Positions 44,622 to 53,524 of a stretch of DNA of 64,000 nucleotides are shown here, in pieces (position 1 is the stretch's first letter; every line of letters begins with the position of its first letter). The stretch is taken from contig JBMOKJ010000008.1 of assembly GCA_049315325.1 (NCBI GenBank), forward strand, positions 57,459-121,458. Reading direction: 5' to 3'. The notes under the pieces were generated by a model. The model did not search any database. It saw nothing but the letters and a program-made list of their open reading frames with translations, and was not told the DNA's origin. The stretch comes from CAXXIC01 sp049315325. GTDB lineage: Bacteria; Bacteroidota; Bacteroidia; Bacteroidales; UBA7332. The position numbers were made by a program, and so were the translations under genes.

Positions 44622-47489
44622 ATGAAACCCTTTCTATATCAAGTTGCCGAGGCCACCTATTTGCAATACGGTCAGCAGATTAATGAACAGACGTTTGTCT
44701 TTCCGAATCGCAGAGCAGGTGTTTTTTTTCAAAAGTACCTCTCCGAGATTGTAGGCAAGCCCCTATTTTCGCCTAGAATTACCACCATCAACGAATTGTT
44801 TCGCTCATTTACTGGCTTTTCGGTAATGGATCGGACCAATTTACTCTTCACACTTTACAAACATTACCATCGGATAGCGGCAAACGACGAGAGTTTCGAT
44901 GATTTTGTCTTTTGGGGCGAAATGATTCTAAATGATTTTGACGATGTAGATAAATATGTGGTTGATGCACGGCAGCTCTTTTCAAACATAAAAGATCTTA
45001 AGGAGATAGAATCTGACTTTGCAGGACTTACAGAAGAACAAATTGCTTCAGTTCGAGAGTTTTGGTACAATTTTCAGCCACACAAGCAAGGAAAAACCAA
45101 AGATGAATTTCTTGCAACTTGGAAAATTCTGTATTCCCTATACAATTCATTTCGCAATGAGCTGATTGATAAAGGTGAAGTGTACGAGGGAATGATTTTC
45201 CGTGAAGTCACCGAGCGAATTCTGCGCAAAGAGCAAATTCAACTTCCAACTTCCAAATATGTCTTTGTGGGGCTCAATGCTTTATCGCGTTCCGAAGAGA
45301 TTTTACTTTATTACCTCAAAAATCAAAAAGCAGCTCAATTCTATTGGGATATTGAATCGCCAAAGGTGACAGATCCTGACAACAAAGCATCACTTTTTGT
45401 AAACCGATACAGCAAAACGTATCCATCGGAATTAGAGCTTAATTCTGACCAACCAAACGAAATACCTCACATCGAAATCATCGGAGTTTCATCAGCAACA
45501 GGTCAAGCGCGACAACTCTATCCAATTATAAAGCGTTTGTTGGCAAGCAATGCCATAACTAACTCAGAACGAGCGATTAATACTGCTGTTGTTCTACCGG
45601 ATGAACTGCTCTTAATGCCTTCTCTCTACTCCATTCCCGAAGAGATTCAGACGGTGAATGTGACCATGGGATATCCACTCAGTTCCTCACCCATTGTTGG
45701 ACTGATGGAACATTTGTTTCAGATGCAGATACACCGTAGAACGGTTAGAGGCGAGCAGGCTTTTTATTACCGTTTCCTGCTGCCAGTGCTCAATCACCGT
45801 TACATAGTGAATATAGCACCCGATTTTATCCAAAAAACATACGAGCAAACATTAGTACAAAATAGAGTCTACCTCTCTGAATCTGAATTTAAAGAACACA
45901 CCGATTTGGCGGTCATTTTCAGCTCATTAAAGGAGAACGACAACGTGTGCGACTACCTGTTGAAAGTGATTGAAATCATTCAAAAACAACTCGATAAGGA
46001 GAGTCTGCCGACTGATGAAGACAAGAATAATCTAGTACAACTAGAGCGTGAATACATCTACCAATACTATCTGACAATCAATAGAATAGGCGATTTAATT
46101 CGACAGTCGGATCTTGAAATTAGTATGGAGACGCTTTTCCGTTTGATTCGTAAAATGATCATTGGAATCTCCATCCCTTTTCAAGGCGAACCGCTCTCCG
46201 GTTTGCAAATTATGGGGGTGCTCGAAACCCGTGCTCTCGACTTCGAAAACCTGATTATTCTATCGATGAACGAAGGAATATTCCCTTTGAAGAATGCCTC
46301 TAACTCATTCATTCCATACAACTTACGCAAAGGATTTGGACTTTCGACCTACGAGCATCAAGACAGTGTGTATGCATACCACTTCTACCGAATGATTCAT
46401 CGGGCGAAAAATATCTATTTGCTTCACGATACACGCAGCGAAGGCATTCAGACTGGTGAAGTGAGCAGATATGTGCATCAATTGAAGTACCACTACCGAA
46501 TGAAAATGGAAGAAAAACTTCTTACTTTCAATGTTACTTCTCAGATAAACAGACCAATATCTGTTCAAAAAAGCGAAAAGGTACTTCATGCTTTGTCTCA
46601 GTTTCACGAAGGTGGCGAGCGGGCTTTATCGGCGAGTTCAATCAATACCTACCTCGATTGTCCCTTGAAGTTTTACTTCAGAGAAATCGAAAAAATGGGC
46701 GACGAAGAGTCTGTCTCTGAGGAAGTTGAAGCGAATCAGTTTGGAACTATCTTTCACAGTGTGATGGAGCGACTCTACAAGCCTTATGAGGGTCAGATAG
46801 TGAGTGTTGAACTCATCGATTTGTTGAAAAAGAGCAACAACAAAATCTGGGAAGAAGTAGTTGATGTGTTCAACAAAGTGGTCTTTTTCTCCGATAAAAA
46901 ACAAATTCTATCTGGTCATAACTTGTTAATTGCCAAAGTTATACAACGATACGTTCAACAAACATTCGAGGTTGATAAATCGTACGCGCCTTTTGTTTAC
47001 AAGGCTTCAGAAGAGAAAATTAGAAGCGTAATTACTACCCCTTCAGGATTAAATATTCAGCTAAAGGGTTCAATAGACCGTGTCGATGAGATTCGAAATC
47101 AGCTTCGTATCATCGACTACAAAACCGGAAATGGTGATTTAGAGTTTGCCGATGTAGCGCAATTATTCAATGTTGAAGATAAAAAGCGACCGAAAGCAGT
47201 TATGCAGGTATTCCTCTATTCGTGGCTCTATGCAAGGGAGAAAGGGGTTTCGAATATTCTGCCTGGCATCTACTATTTGCGTACTATGTTTGGTAATTTC
47301 ACAGCTTCGCTCCGCGATAAAACGAACAAAACATCCGTTGATTCGTTTGATACTTACAACGCCGAGTTCGAAGAGGCATTGAAAGGGGTTATCGACGAAA
47401 TTTGCTCACCAGACAAAGAGTTTGCTCAAACATCTGTTGCCGAGCATTGCAAATATTGCGAATTCAAAGAGATATGCCGCAAAGAGTAG
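44622..47489 (+). CDS. AddB-like PD-(D/E)XK nuclease, exonuclease subunit
   Basis: A 955-aa relative of AddB/RexB, the subunit that with an AddA helicase-nuclease resects double-strand breaks. The N-terminal half is helicase-like but degenerate (FVFPNRRAGVFFQKYL at 27-42 in place of a Walker A). The C-terminal nuclease (about 665-955) contains LSASSINTYLDCPLKFYFREIEK, NQFGTIFHSVMERL, the catalytic RIIDYKTGNGD (about 830) and the Fe-S cysteines: one in DCPLKF (about 680) and CKYCEFKEIC (943, 946, 952). No addA-like gene is adjacent in this window. The gene is divergent from the two-component operon. Confidence 0.88.
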   Translation: MKPFLYQVAEATYLQYGQQINEQTFVFPNRRAGVFFQKYLSEIVGKPLFSPRITTINELFRSFTGFSVMDRTNLLFTLYKHYHRIAANDESFDDFVFWGEMILNDFDDVDKYVVDARQLFSNIKDLKEIESDFAGLTEEQIASVREFWYNFQPHKQGKTKDEFLATWKILYSLYNSFRNELIDKGEVYEGMIFREVTERILRKEQIQLPTSKYVFVGLNALSRSEEILLYYLKNQKAAQFYWDIESPKVTDPDNKASLFVNRYSKTYPSELELNSDQPNEIPHIEIIGVSSATGQARQLYPIIKRLLASNAITNSERAINTAVVLPDELLLMPSLYSIPEEIQTVNVTMGYPLSSSPIVGLMEHLFQMQIHRRTVRGEQAFYYRFLLPVLNHRYIVNIAPDFIQKTYEQTLVQNRVYLSESEFKEHTDLAVIFSSLKENDNVCDYLLKVIEIIQKQLDKESLPTDEDKNNLVQLEREYIYQYYLTINRIGDLIRQSDLEISMETLFRLIRKMIIGISIPFQGEPLSGLQIMGVLETRALDFENLIILSMNEGIFPLKNASNSFIPYNLRKGFGLSTYEHQDSVYAYHFYRMIHRAKNIYLLHDTRSEGIQTGEVSRYVHQLKYHYRMKMEEKLLTFNVTSQINRPISVQKSEKVLHALSQFHEGGERALSASSINTYLDCPLKFYFREIEKMGDEESVSEEVEANQFGTIFHSVMERLYKPYEGQIVSVELIDLLKKSNNKIWEEVVDVFNKVVFFSDKKQILSGHNLLIAKVIQRYVQQTFEVDKSYAPFVYKASEEKIRSVITTPSGLNIQLKGSIDRVDEIRNQLRIIDYKTGNGDLEFADVAQLFNVEDKKRPKAVMQVFLYSWLYAREKGVSNILPGIYYLRTMFGNFTASLRDKTNKTSVDSFDTYNAEFEEALKGVIDEICSPDKEFAQTSVAEHCKYCEFKEICRKE

Positions 47490-47599
47490 GTTTTTCAACT
47501 CTCGTTACCTTCATTTAGGAAATCATCAAAATTTTGGGTATTATCATAAATATTTGATACTTTTAAGCAGAAAAAAATATCCAAATGATATATATGTAT

Positions 47600-47607
47600 T
47601 ATATTTG
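47600..47607 (+). promoter_or_regulatory. Putative -7 element for asnB
   Basis: TATATTTG matches TAnnTTTG, 37 bases before the ATG; no -33 TTG at standard spacing. Confidence 0.45.
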
Positions 47608-47644
47608 CGTTCGATTTAAAAATTAATAGAAATTACAAAGCATT

Positions 47645-49315
47645 ATGTGTGGAATTGTTGGTGTATTTGAATTAAAATCAGATGAGCAATCGCTTCGCCC
47701 ACAGGTTCTCAAGATGGCAAAAAAGATTCGCCATCGTGGTCCCGATTGGTCAGGAATATTTTGTAGCAGCAAAGCTATCTTAGCTCACGAACGTCTTTCG
47801 ATTGTTGATCCCGAATCAGGTGGTCAGCCTTTATATAGCAAAGATCAAAAACTTGTTTTAGCAGTAAATGGTGAAATCTACAATCACCAAATTATGCGCG
47901 ATGAAATGGCAGGTGAGTATGAGTTTTTGACTCACTCCGACTGCGAAATCATTTTGGCTCTTTACCGCAAAAAAGGTATCAACTTCCTCGAAGATTTGAA
48001 TGGTATTTTTGCGTTTGCGCTCTACGACATCGAAAACGACTCGTATTTGATAGCTCGCGACCACATGGGAATTATTCCATTGTACATTGGTTGGGACGAT
48101 GCTGGTATGTTTTACGTGGCATCTGAGTTGAAAGCGCTAGAAGGCGTTTGCACCAAAATCGAAGCATTCCCTCCAGGACACTACATCTACAGCAAAAGCG
48201 GCAATACGCCTATCAGCTGGTACAAACGCGATTGGTCTGAATACGATGCTGTAAAAGACAATACGTCAGACATTGCAGTTCTTCGCAAAGCATTGGAAGA
48301 TGCTGTGCACCGTCAATTGATGTCAGACGTTCCTTATGGCGTATTGCTATCGGGTGGTCTCGATTCGTCAATCATTTCGGCAGTAGCTAAGAAATATGCT
48401 GCTACACGTATGGAGAACGGAACTGAAAGCCAAGCTTGGTGGCCACAACTTCACTCATTCGCAGTAGGATTAAAAGGTGCACCCGATTTAACTGCAGCTC
48501 GCAAAGTAGCTGACCACATCGGAACTGTTCACCACGAAATACATTATACCGTTCAAGAAGGTCTCGATGCCGTGCGCGACGTGATCTACTTCCTCGAAAC
48601 TTATGATGTGACTACCGTGCGTGCATCTACCCCAATGTATTTGCTCTCTCGTGTCATCAAATCAATGGGTATCAAAATGGTTCTGTCTGGTGAAGGTGCC
48701 GACGAAATCTTTGGTGGATACCTCTATTTCCACAAAGCACCAAATGCGAAAGAGTTTCACGAAGAGACTGTGCGCAAGTTAGGCAAACTCTACCTTTACG
48801 ACTGCCTGCGTGCCAACAAATCATTGGCTGCATGGGGTGTAGAAGGTCGTGTGCCATTCCTCGACAAAGAGTTTATGGATGTAGCAATGCGCCTCAATCC
48901 AGAAGATAAAATGGCGAAAAACGGCAAAATGGAGAAATGGATTCTTCGCAAAGCGTTCGAAGATATGTTGCCAGAATCAATTGTTTGGCGTCAGAAAGAG
49001 CAATTCTCTGATGGTGTAGGTTACAACTGGATTGATTCGCTTAAAGCACTTGTACTCGAAAAAGTAAGCGACGAAGATATGGCGAACTCTGCGGTTCGTT
49101 TCCCAGTGAACCCACCAATGAACAAAGAAGAGTATTACTACCGCAGCATTTTCGAAGAGCATTTCCCATCTGAAACTGCTGCTAGCACTGTGCCTTCTGT
49201 TCCTTCAGTGGCTTGTAGTACACCTGCAGCACTCGAGTGGGACGAATCGTTCAAGAAAATGAATGATCCTTCGGGTCGCGCTGTCAAAAGCATTCACAAC
49301 GAAAGTTACAAATAA
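47645..49315 (+). CDS. asnB: Asparagine synthase (glutamine-hydrolysing) AsnB
   Basis: Makes asparagine from aspartate using glutamine and ATP. 556 aa, full length. The N-terminal glutaminase domain begins MCGIVGVFE with nucleophile Cys2 and contains RHRGPDWSG, HERLSIVDPESGGQPL and VNGEIYNH. The synthetase domain has the pyrophosphate loop LLSGGLDSSII (about 235-245), STPMYLLSRVIKSMGIKMVLSGEGADEIFGGYLYF, and RVPFLDKEFMDVAM. Its Gln-dependent type matches E. coli AsnB (about 554 aa). It is monocistronic with a terminator after it. Codon use looks strongly biased, consistent with high expression. Confidence 0.97.
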   Translation: MCGIVGVFELKSDEQSLRPQVLKMAKKIRHRGPDWSGIFCSSKAILAHERLSIVDPESGGQPLYSKDQKLVLAVNGEIYNHQIMRDEMAGEYEFLTHSDCEIILALYRKKGINFLEDLNGIFAFALYDIENDSYLIARDHMGIIPLYIGWDDAGMFYVASELKALEGVCTKIEAFPPGHYIYSKSGNTPISWYKRDWSEYDAVKDNTSDIAVLRKALEDAVHRQLMSDVPYGVLLSGGLDSSIISAVAKKYAATRMENGTESQAWWPQLHSFAVGLKGAPDLTAARKVADHIGTVHHEIHYTVQEGLDAVRDVIYFLETYDVTTVRASTPMYLLSRVIKSMGIKMVLSGEGADEIFGGYLYFHKAPNAKEFHEETVRKLGKLYLYDCLRANKSLAAWGVEGRVPFLDKEFMDVAMRLNPEDKMAKNGKMEKWILRKAFEDMLPESIVWRQKEQFSDGVGYNWIDSLKALVLEKVSDEDMANSAVRFPVNPPMNKEEYYYRSIFEEHFPSETAASTVPSVPSVACSTPAALEWDESFKKMNDPSGRAVKSIHNESYK

Positions 49316-49333
49316 TACCATAACTTATGAAAG

Positions 49334-49366
49334 TCCCTTCAGCCTCACGGTTCGAAGGGATTTTTA
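49334..49366 (+). terminator. Terminator after asnB
   Basis: TCCCTTC / GAAGGGA, 7-bp stem, 13-base loop, followed by TTTTTATTT. Confidence 0.82.
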
Positions 49367-49369
49367 TTT

Positions 49370-49483
49370 GCCCCCAACCCCCTCAAGGGGGCTTTAAGAT
49401 TGAGCTTGTTTGCAGGAAAGCATTCAATTTGCATAAAATATTAGACGGTAGAATGTAATAGCCCCCTTTAGGGGGTTGGGGGC
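49370..49483. repeat. REPIN-like inverted repeat pair (copy 1)
   Basis: A 23-base GC-rich unit at 49370-49392 (core CCCCCT-CA-AGGGGG preceded by GCCCCCAA) and its near-exact inverse at 49461-49483 (one mismatch) flank a 68-base spacer. Next to the right unit the spacer contains GGTAGAAT, a motif shared with the second pair at 53.8 kb. Paired REP-type ends of this sort are mobile non-autonomous elements in other bacteria. Confidence 0.75.
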
Positions 49484-49682
49484 AGAATTCATTAAAACAA
49501 ATAAAAAAGCTTTTCGCTAGTCCCAGTGGGGACAAACACAAATACCAAACGTCGAAATCTTGTAGATCGCAGATTCCGAGCAGCGGAAGTGAGTGAGTCC
49601 AGCATCAAATAATCAAATTAGGTTACCAATTCTATGGACGATTGAGCAAGTTATTTCGACAATATCATTAAATGTAAATACT

Positions 49683-49703
49683 CCCTCTCCATTTGGGAGA
49701 GGG
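49683..49703. repeat. GC-rich hairpin, CCCTCTCC type
   Basis: CCCTCTCC (49683-49690), loop ATTTG, GGAGAGGG (49696-49703), followed by CTGGGGTGAGG. This pattern belongs to a widespread class of intergenic bacterial palindromes. Confidence 0.6.
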
Positions 49704-49867
49704 CTGGGGTGAGGTCTTTGCGCCAAAAAAACGTAAGACCCGCGGTAGCGAAAACCCCACATTGACAATTAAATACTGAAATACATAATTATAAAAAAAT
49801 AAACCTTCAAGCATCATTTCAAAGATTTCCTGCATCATATAAAAAGAAAACGAAAAACCCACTAATT

Positions 49868-50647
49868 ATGAAACTCCTTATACGCTTTTGCAGCATCGCA
49901 GTGCTTCTCTTAATAATCACTTCCTGCTCCACTCCTGCTCCGATTGTAAAACTGTCGCCATCTCCCATTGATTCCAAAGACTATTGGAATATGGGCCAAC
50001 ATTTTGTGTATGAGAACAACAAAAATGTCTGGTTCGATTGTGCATTCAACTGCATCGACAATGATAAACTGGTGTTCGACGTTAAAATCACGAATGAGTC
50101 AGATACCGCAATTCTGGTCGATCCAGAGCTTTTTACACAAAAGGTCTATATGAACGACAGTGTTCTAATGGCTTCAGAATCAGCCGACAATCCAGAGTCA
50201 GTGTTAGACAAAAGCAAATGGGATGAGAATGTGGCGGTGGCACGAGCCAACAACGCAACGGCATTGAGCATCTTTTCGTTTGCACTCGCCGCGGGCACAT
50301 CCATTGCTGTAGCAGCCTCTTCACATAAAAACATTGACGAAAAAATAAATGCGATTAATGGTATTGCCATTGCCAACGATTTTGTACAAGCATCTGTAGC
50401 TTCTAACCACGAGTCTGAAAACATTAGAGCAGCCGACAACTGGACAAAACGCAAGATGCTCAATGAGGCTTTTTTGCGCAAGACCACCATCCCAAAAGGC
50501 ACGCACATCGATGGCGAAGTGCATTTTCCTTACCACAAAAAGGCGAATTGGTACGATCTCTTCTTCTCGGTGGGGTCTGCTAAGGCATATTTCTACTTCA
50601 AACAAGAGGTTGTTTTTCCGAAACCTCAAACAAATCAGCAAAACTAA
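49868..50647 (+). CDS. Lipoprotein of unknown function
   Basis: A 259-aa predicted lipoprotein: signal MKLLIRFCSIAVLLLIITSC with lipobox LIITSC (Cys20). A beta-rich N-terminal part (about 40-100, VWFDCAFNCIDNDKLVFDVKITN...) is followed by an acidic stretch, then an Ala-rich hydrophobic segment at about 137-160 (ATALSIFSFALAAGTSIAVA). The C-terminal part ends KAYFYFKQEVVFPKPQTNQQN. The internal hydrophobic segment could be a glycine-zipper-like membrane-interacting helix. I recognise no family. It lies alone in a repeat-rich region with no operon partner. Confidence 0.72.
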   Translation: MKLLIRFCSIAVLLLIITSCSTPAPIVKLSPSPIDSKDYWNMGQHFVYENNKNVWFDCAFNCIDNDKLVFDVKITNESDTAILVDPELFTQKVYMNDSVLMASESADNPESVLDKSKWDENVAVARANNATALSIFSFALAAGTSIAVAASSHKNIDEKINAINGIAIANDFVQASVASNHESENIRAADNWTKRKMLNEAFLRKTTIPKGTHIDGEVHFPYHKKANWYDLFFSVGSAKAYFYFKQEVVFPKPQTNQQN

Positions 50648-50712
50648 GATACAGCGCTGAGTTTCTTTATCGCATATCCTCAAATGCTGACAACCGTTTC
50701 TAAAATGATTGT

Positions 50713-50720
50713 TATCTTTG
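50713..50720 (+). promoter_or_regulatory. Putative -7 element for the DUF4268 gene
   Basis: TATCTTTG matches TAnnTTTG, 54 bases before the ATG. Confidence 0.42.
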
Positions 50721-50774
50721 CACACTTACGACTCTCTGCAGCAGTCGCGAGACGAAATCATTCTATCTTCCTAA

Positions 50775-51233
50775 ATGTATTCTAAAGAAGAACTCAAAAA
50801 CCTAAAAACAGAATTTTGGGAAAGTTTTGCCCGATTCTGCGATGTGCAACCTAAATTGGTACGGCGCAAACCGATGTGGATGCTCTACGACACCAAAGTG
50901 AAGGGTGTAGAGTTGAAATTTGATATTTCGCGTCGTGGAGTTTCGGTGGTTTTAGAGATTAATCATCGCAACGATGAGGATCGTTTGACTATGTTTGAGC
51001 GAATCGGTTGGCACAAAGAGGCTTTGGAGCAAGATTTCATGCCTGATTCGCTGATTTGGGATTTGGTTTATGAGTTAGACAACCGAAAGCAAGTTGCACG
51101 TATTTACGCACATCACAACGACCTCGATTTTCATCGCCGTTCTCATTGGGGCGATATCTTTCACTTCCTTGCAGACAATATGTTTCTATTAGAACGTAAC
51201 TTCCTAGAGATTCGCGATTTTCTCTTGGATTAG
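50775..51233 (+). CDS. DUF4268 protein
   Basis: A 152-aa soluble protein matching the DUF4268 family (MYSKEELKNLKTEFWESFARFC..., WMLYDTKVKGVELKFDISRRGVSVVLEI, WHKEALEQDF...). The fold looks alpha/beta. DUF4268 occurs as a stand-alone protein in Bacteroidetes and fused to nuclease-like domains elsewhere, so a nucleic-acid role has been suspected, but no function is known. It is monocistronic with its own -7 element. Confidence 0.85.
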   Translation: MYSKEELKNLKTEFWESFARFCDVQPKLVRRKPMWMLYDTKVKGVELKFDISRRGVSVVLEINHRNDEDRLTMFERIGWHKEALEQDFMPDSLIWDLVYELDNRKQVARIYAHHNDLDFHRRSHWGDIFHFLADNMFLLERNFLEIRDFLLD

Positions 51234-51742
51234 TAGCTTAGGGACTTAGGAAATGAGGGATTGAGGGAATGAAGGGGTAAGATTCTACCGATTTGTAGGG
51301 TAAGTAATTTTGCCCCCATTAGCTCCGCTGATTTTCAATTCCCCTAAAGTGGGCTTTTAAAAAGAGCTAATTTGGAAGTTAGTATTCATTGTGACAATGG
51401 CATTAAGCCGGTAGAATCTAAAATCCGCCTTGGAGAAAAAGCGTGAAGAAATAGCAAAGCGTATTCATGAGTTCCATTAATACATGCAAGACACGAATAA
51501 AATGGAAGAAATGGAGCGTAAAAATCACCCTTGTTTGAGACTTGACGTATTTCGTCAAGTTGAGTTTGGGTGGTTTTAGCGTAATGAAGTCTATTTTTAG
51601 CTTTTTATCCACAGCGGCGGCATTTTTTGTTACTTTTTTTTGCTGCAGAAAAAAAGTTAGGAATAGAAAAATGCCCTTTCAGCCTGAATTACAGACCAAA
51701 AGGGCAAGTGTAGTGTGGTGATAAATTAGTTAAAGTAAACAG
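51234..51742. other. Intergenic region with hairpins, 509 bp
   Basis: No convincing gene; a 64-codon minus frame (51418-51612) is judged chance. Contents: inverted arms GATTCTACCG (51281-51290) and CGGTAGAATC (51409-51418), and a degenerate REP-type unit at 51312-51357. A perfect hairpin ACTTGACG-TATTT-CGTCAAGT spans 51540-51560, and an A/T-tract inverted repeat lies near 51629-51660. The terminator of the carboxyltransferase gene is at 51672-51706. Confidence 0.65.
51672..51706 (-). terminator. Terminator after the carboxyltransferase gene
   Basis: TGCCCTTT / AAAGGGCA, 8-bp stem with 19-base loop. On the minus strand it is followed by TTTTTCTATT. Confidence 0.82.
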
Positions 51743-53524
51743 CTACTCTACAAAAGCAATAATTTCGCCTTTTTGCACATCGTCGCCTTGTTTAGCATAG
51801 GTGCGAAGTACTTTTCCTGTATATGGCGATACTACCTTTTCGTTTCCGTAGTACGTTTGTATAAAGCAGAACGGGCCATTCTCTTTCACTGCCGAACCGA
51901 TATTAGGAGCTTTCGATTTATCCAACAAATCAATTTCCCAAAGCACTTTGCCTCGCACAGGCGATTGTATTGGCTTCGCATTCGGATATTTAGCAAGCAT
52001 ATCTTCCACATCGATTTTCGGCATATCGAGCACCGGACGAGTCGTGATGATTGGTGCATTCGCTTTCACCTTTTCGGCTTCCAGCTCCTGTTCGAAACGC
52101 TTTTTCGCAACGCCACTCTTGTAGTCGCGGTATTGGCGGTCGTGCATTGCGAGTTCCAACAACTCTTCGTCGTCTTCGCCACAATCCCAACCGTTTTCAG
52201 CCATTTCGGCGCGGTATTTGTCGAGCTCATTAGGGAAAGCATCTTGCGGATTACCTTCGTAGAACTCTAATCCGTTTTGTTTCACCAAGTCGATGATCTC
52301 AGGAGCCAATGGACCAGGCAGACGACCGGTCTTGCCCAAAATCATATCCCACGAGTTTTTGTCGATGGTGGTCCAACGCGCTTCGCCTTTCAGTGAGTGC
52401 ATCACATTCATCAGCGCGATGTTTTTCACATACTGGCTGAATGGAGTCACGAGCGGTGGATAACCAAGTTTTGGCCATATAAATTCTACCTCTTGGAACA
52501 ACAGCACCACGAGGTCGCTCAAGCTCACTTCCGGTTTACTTTGGTTGCGCAGCGCCATATTGATAGCGTTATGCATTCCTTTGAGGTCAGCCATCATCGA
52601 ACCCATCATACCGCCTGGCAATCCACTACCCACAAGCAGCGAAGTCATGATTTTGTTTCCCGGATCGATAAAGTAACCGAGGAAGTCGTCGATAAAGGTC
52701 TGCGTCATGTGGCGAGCCTCCATGTAGGCTTTCATGTTGATATCGGGCACCGAGAAGCCTGCATCTTTCAGCATTGCTTGTATCGTAATCACATCGGGGT
52801 GAACCATCCCCCACGACAGCGGCTCCATCGCCACATCGAGGTAGTCGGCTCCGGCACGTGCCACTTCGAGCATCGACGCCACCGAGAATCCCGGTCCAGT
52901 GTGTCCGTGGTATTGTATCACGATGTGTGGGTATTTCTTTTTAATAGCAGCAGTCAGACCACCCAAGAATGCCGGGCGACCGATACCAGCCATATCTTTC
53001 AGACAGATTTCGTCGCAACCAAAGGCTACCACTTCGTCCACCATTTTCATGTAGTATTCGATGGTGTGGAGCGGCGACGAGGTGATGCAAAGCGCCACCT
53101 GCGAAATCATGCCTGCCTGTTTAGCATATTTCACCGAAAGCTCCAGGTTTCGGGTGTCGTTCAATCCGCAAAACGAGCGCGAAATGTTTGTGCCTTGTGC
53201 TTTCTTCACCTTGAAGAAGAGCTCGCGTACATCAGCCGGCACTGGGTACATCCGCAATCCGTTCAACCCACGCTCAAGCATGTGAGTCTGAATACCCTTT
53301 TCGTTAAAAAGGCGAGTCCAGTCGCGCACTGCTCTGTTGGGGTTTTCGCCAAAAAGCAGGTTCACCTGCTCAAAAGCACCACCGTTGGTTTCAACTCGGG
53401 CAAAACAGCCCATTTCTACTATTAAAGGAGCAATTTGTACAAGCTGATCCACCCGTGGCACATATTTGCCAGATGCCTGCCACATATCGCGGTAAACCAA
53501 GCTAAATTTGATTTCTTTTGACAT
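51743..53524 (-). CDS. Carboxyltransferase subunit (pyruvate carboxylase B / oxaloacetate decarboxylase alpha type) with biotinyl-like domain
   Basis: 593 aa. The carboxyltransferase TIM barrel (about 1-300) has the metal and substrate motifs YRDMWQASGKYVP (Asp equivalent of RDxxQS), CLKDMAGIG with the catalytic Lys (about 187-195), and IQYHGHTGPG (metal-binding HxH) before AGADYLDVAMEPLSWGMVHPD. The PYC/OADA domain continues to about 470. The C-terminal biotinyl/lipoyl-like domain (about 515-593) reads SPVRGKVLWEIDL..GPFCFIQTYYGNEKVVSPYTGKVLRTYAKQGDDVQKGEIIAFVE and lacks the usual AMKM biotinylation motif. No biotin carboxylase or membrane subunit is adjacent. Pyruvate/oxaloacetate chemistry is inferred from the fold. 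Confidence 0.85.
   Translation of the reverse strand: MSKEIKFSLVYRDMWQASGKYVPRVDQLVQIAPLIVEMGCFARVETNGGAFEQVNLLFGENPNRAVRDWTRLFNEKGIQTHMLERGLNGLRMYPVPADVRELFFKVKKAQGTNISRSFCGLNDTRNLELSVKYAKQAGMISQVALCITSSPLHTIEYYMKMVDEVVAFGCDEICLKDMAGIGRPAFLGGLTAAIKKKYPHIVIQYHGHTGPGFSVASMLEVARAGADYLDVAMEPLSWGMVHPDVITIQAMLKDAGFSVPDINMKAYMEARHMTQTFIDDFLGYFIDPGNKIMTSLLVGSGLPGGMMGSMMADLKGMHNAINMALRNQSKPEVSLSDLVVLLFQEVEFIWPKLGYPPLVTPFSQYVKNIALMNVMHSLKGEARWTTIDKNSWDMILGKTGRLPGPLAPEIIDLVKQNGLEFYEGNPQDAFPNELDKYRAEMAENGWDCGEDDEELLELAMHDRQYRDYKSGVAKKRFEQELEAEKVKANAPIITTRPVLDMPKIDVEDMLAKYPNAKPIQSPVRGKVLWEIDLLDKSKAPNIGSAVKENGPFCFIQTYYGNEKVVSPYTGKVLRTYAKQGDDVQKGEIIAFVE

Larger units (their letters stand above)
49316..49867. 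other. Intergenic repeat cluster, 552 bp
   Basis: No gene. It holds the asnB terminator, an inverted repeat pair (49370-49483), and a short palindrome around GTCCCAGTGGGGAC at about 49520. It also holds a CCCTCTCC/GGAGAGGG hairpin (49683-49703) followed by a GGGGTGAGG tail. The last 150 bases are AT-rich leader for the lipoprotein gene. Confidence 0.7.

Noticed and set aside
51418..51612. 64-codon minus ORF in the intergenic region
   Set aside because: Overlaps inverted repeats and hairpins; no family, no start context. Probably chance.
52397..53425. Long plus-strand ORF (342 codons) opposite the carboxyltransferase gene
   Set aside because: Exactly antisense to a well-supported gene. The translation is rich in His, Arg and Cys with no domain pattern, as expected from the complement of a biased coding frame.
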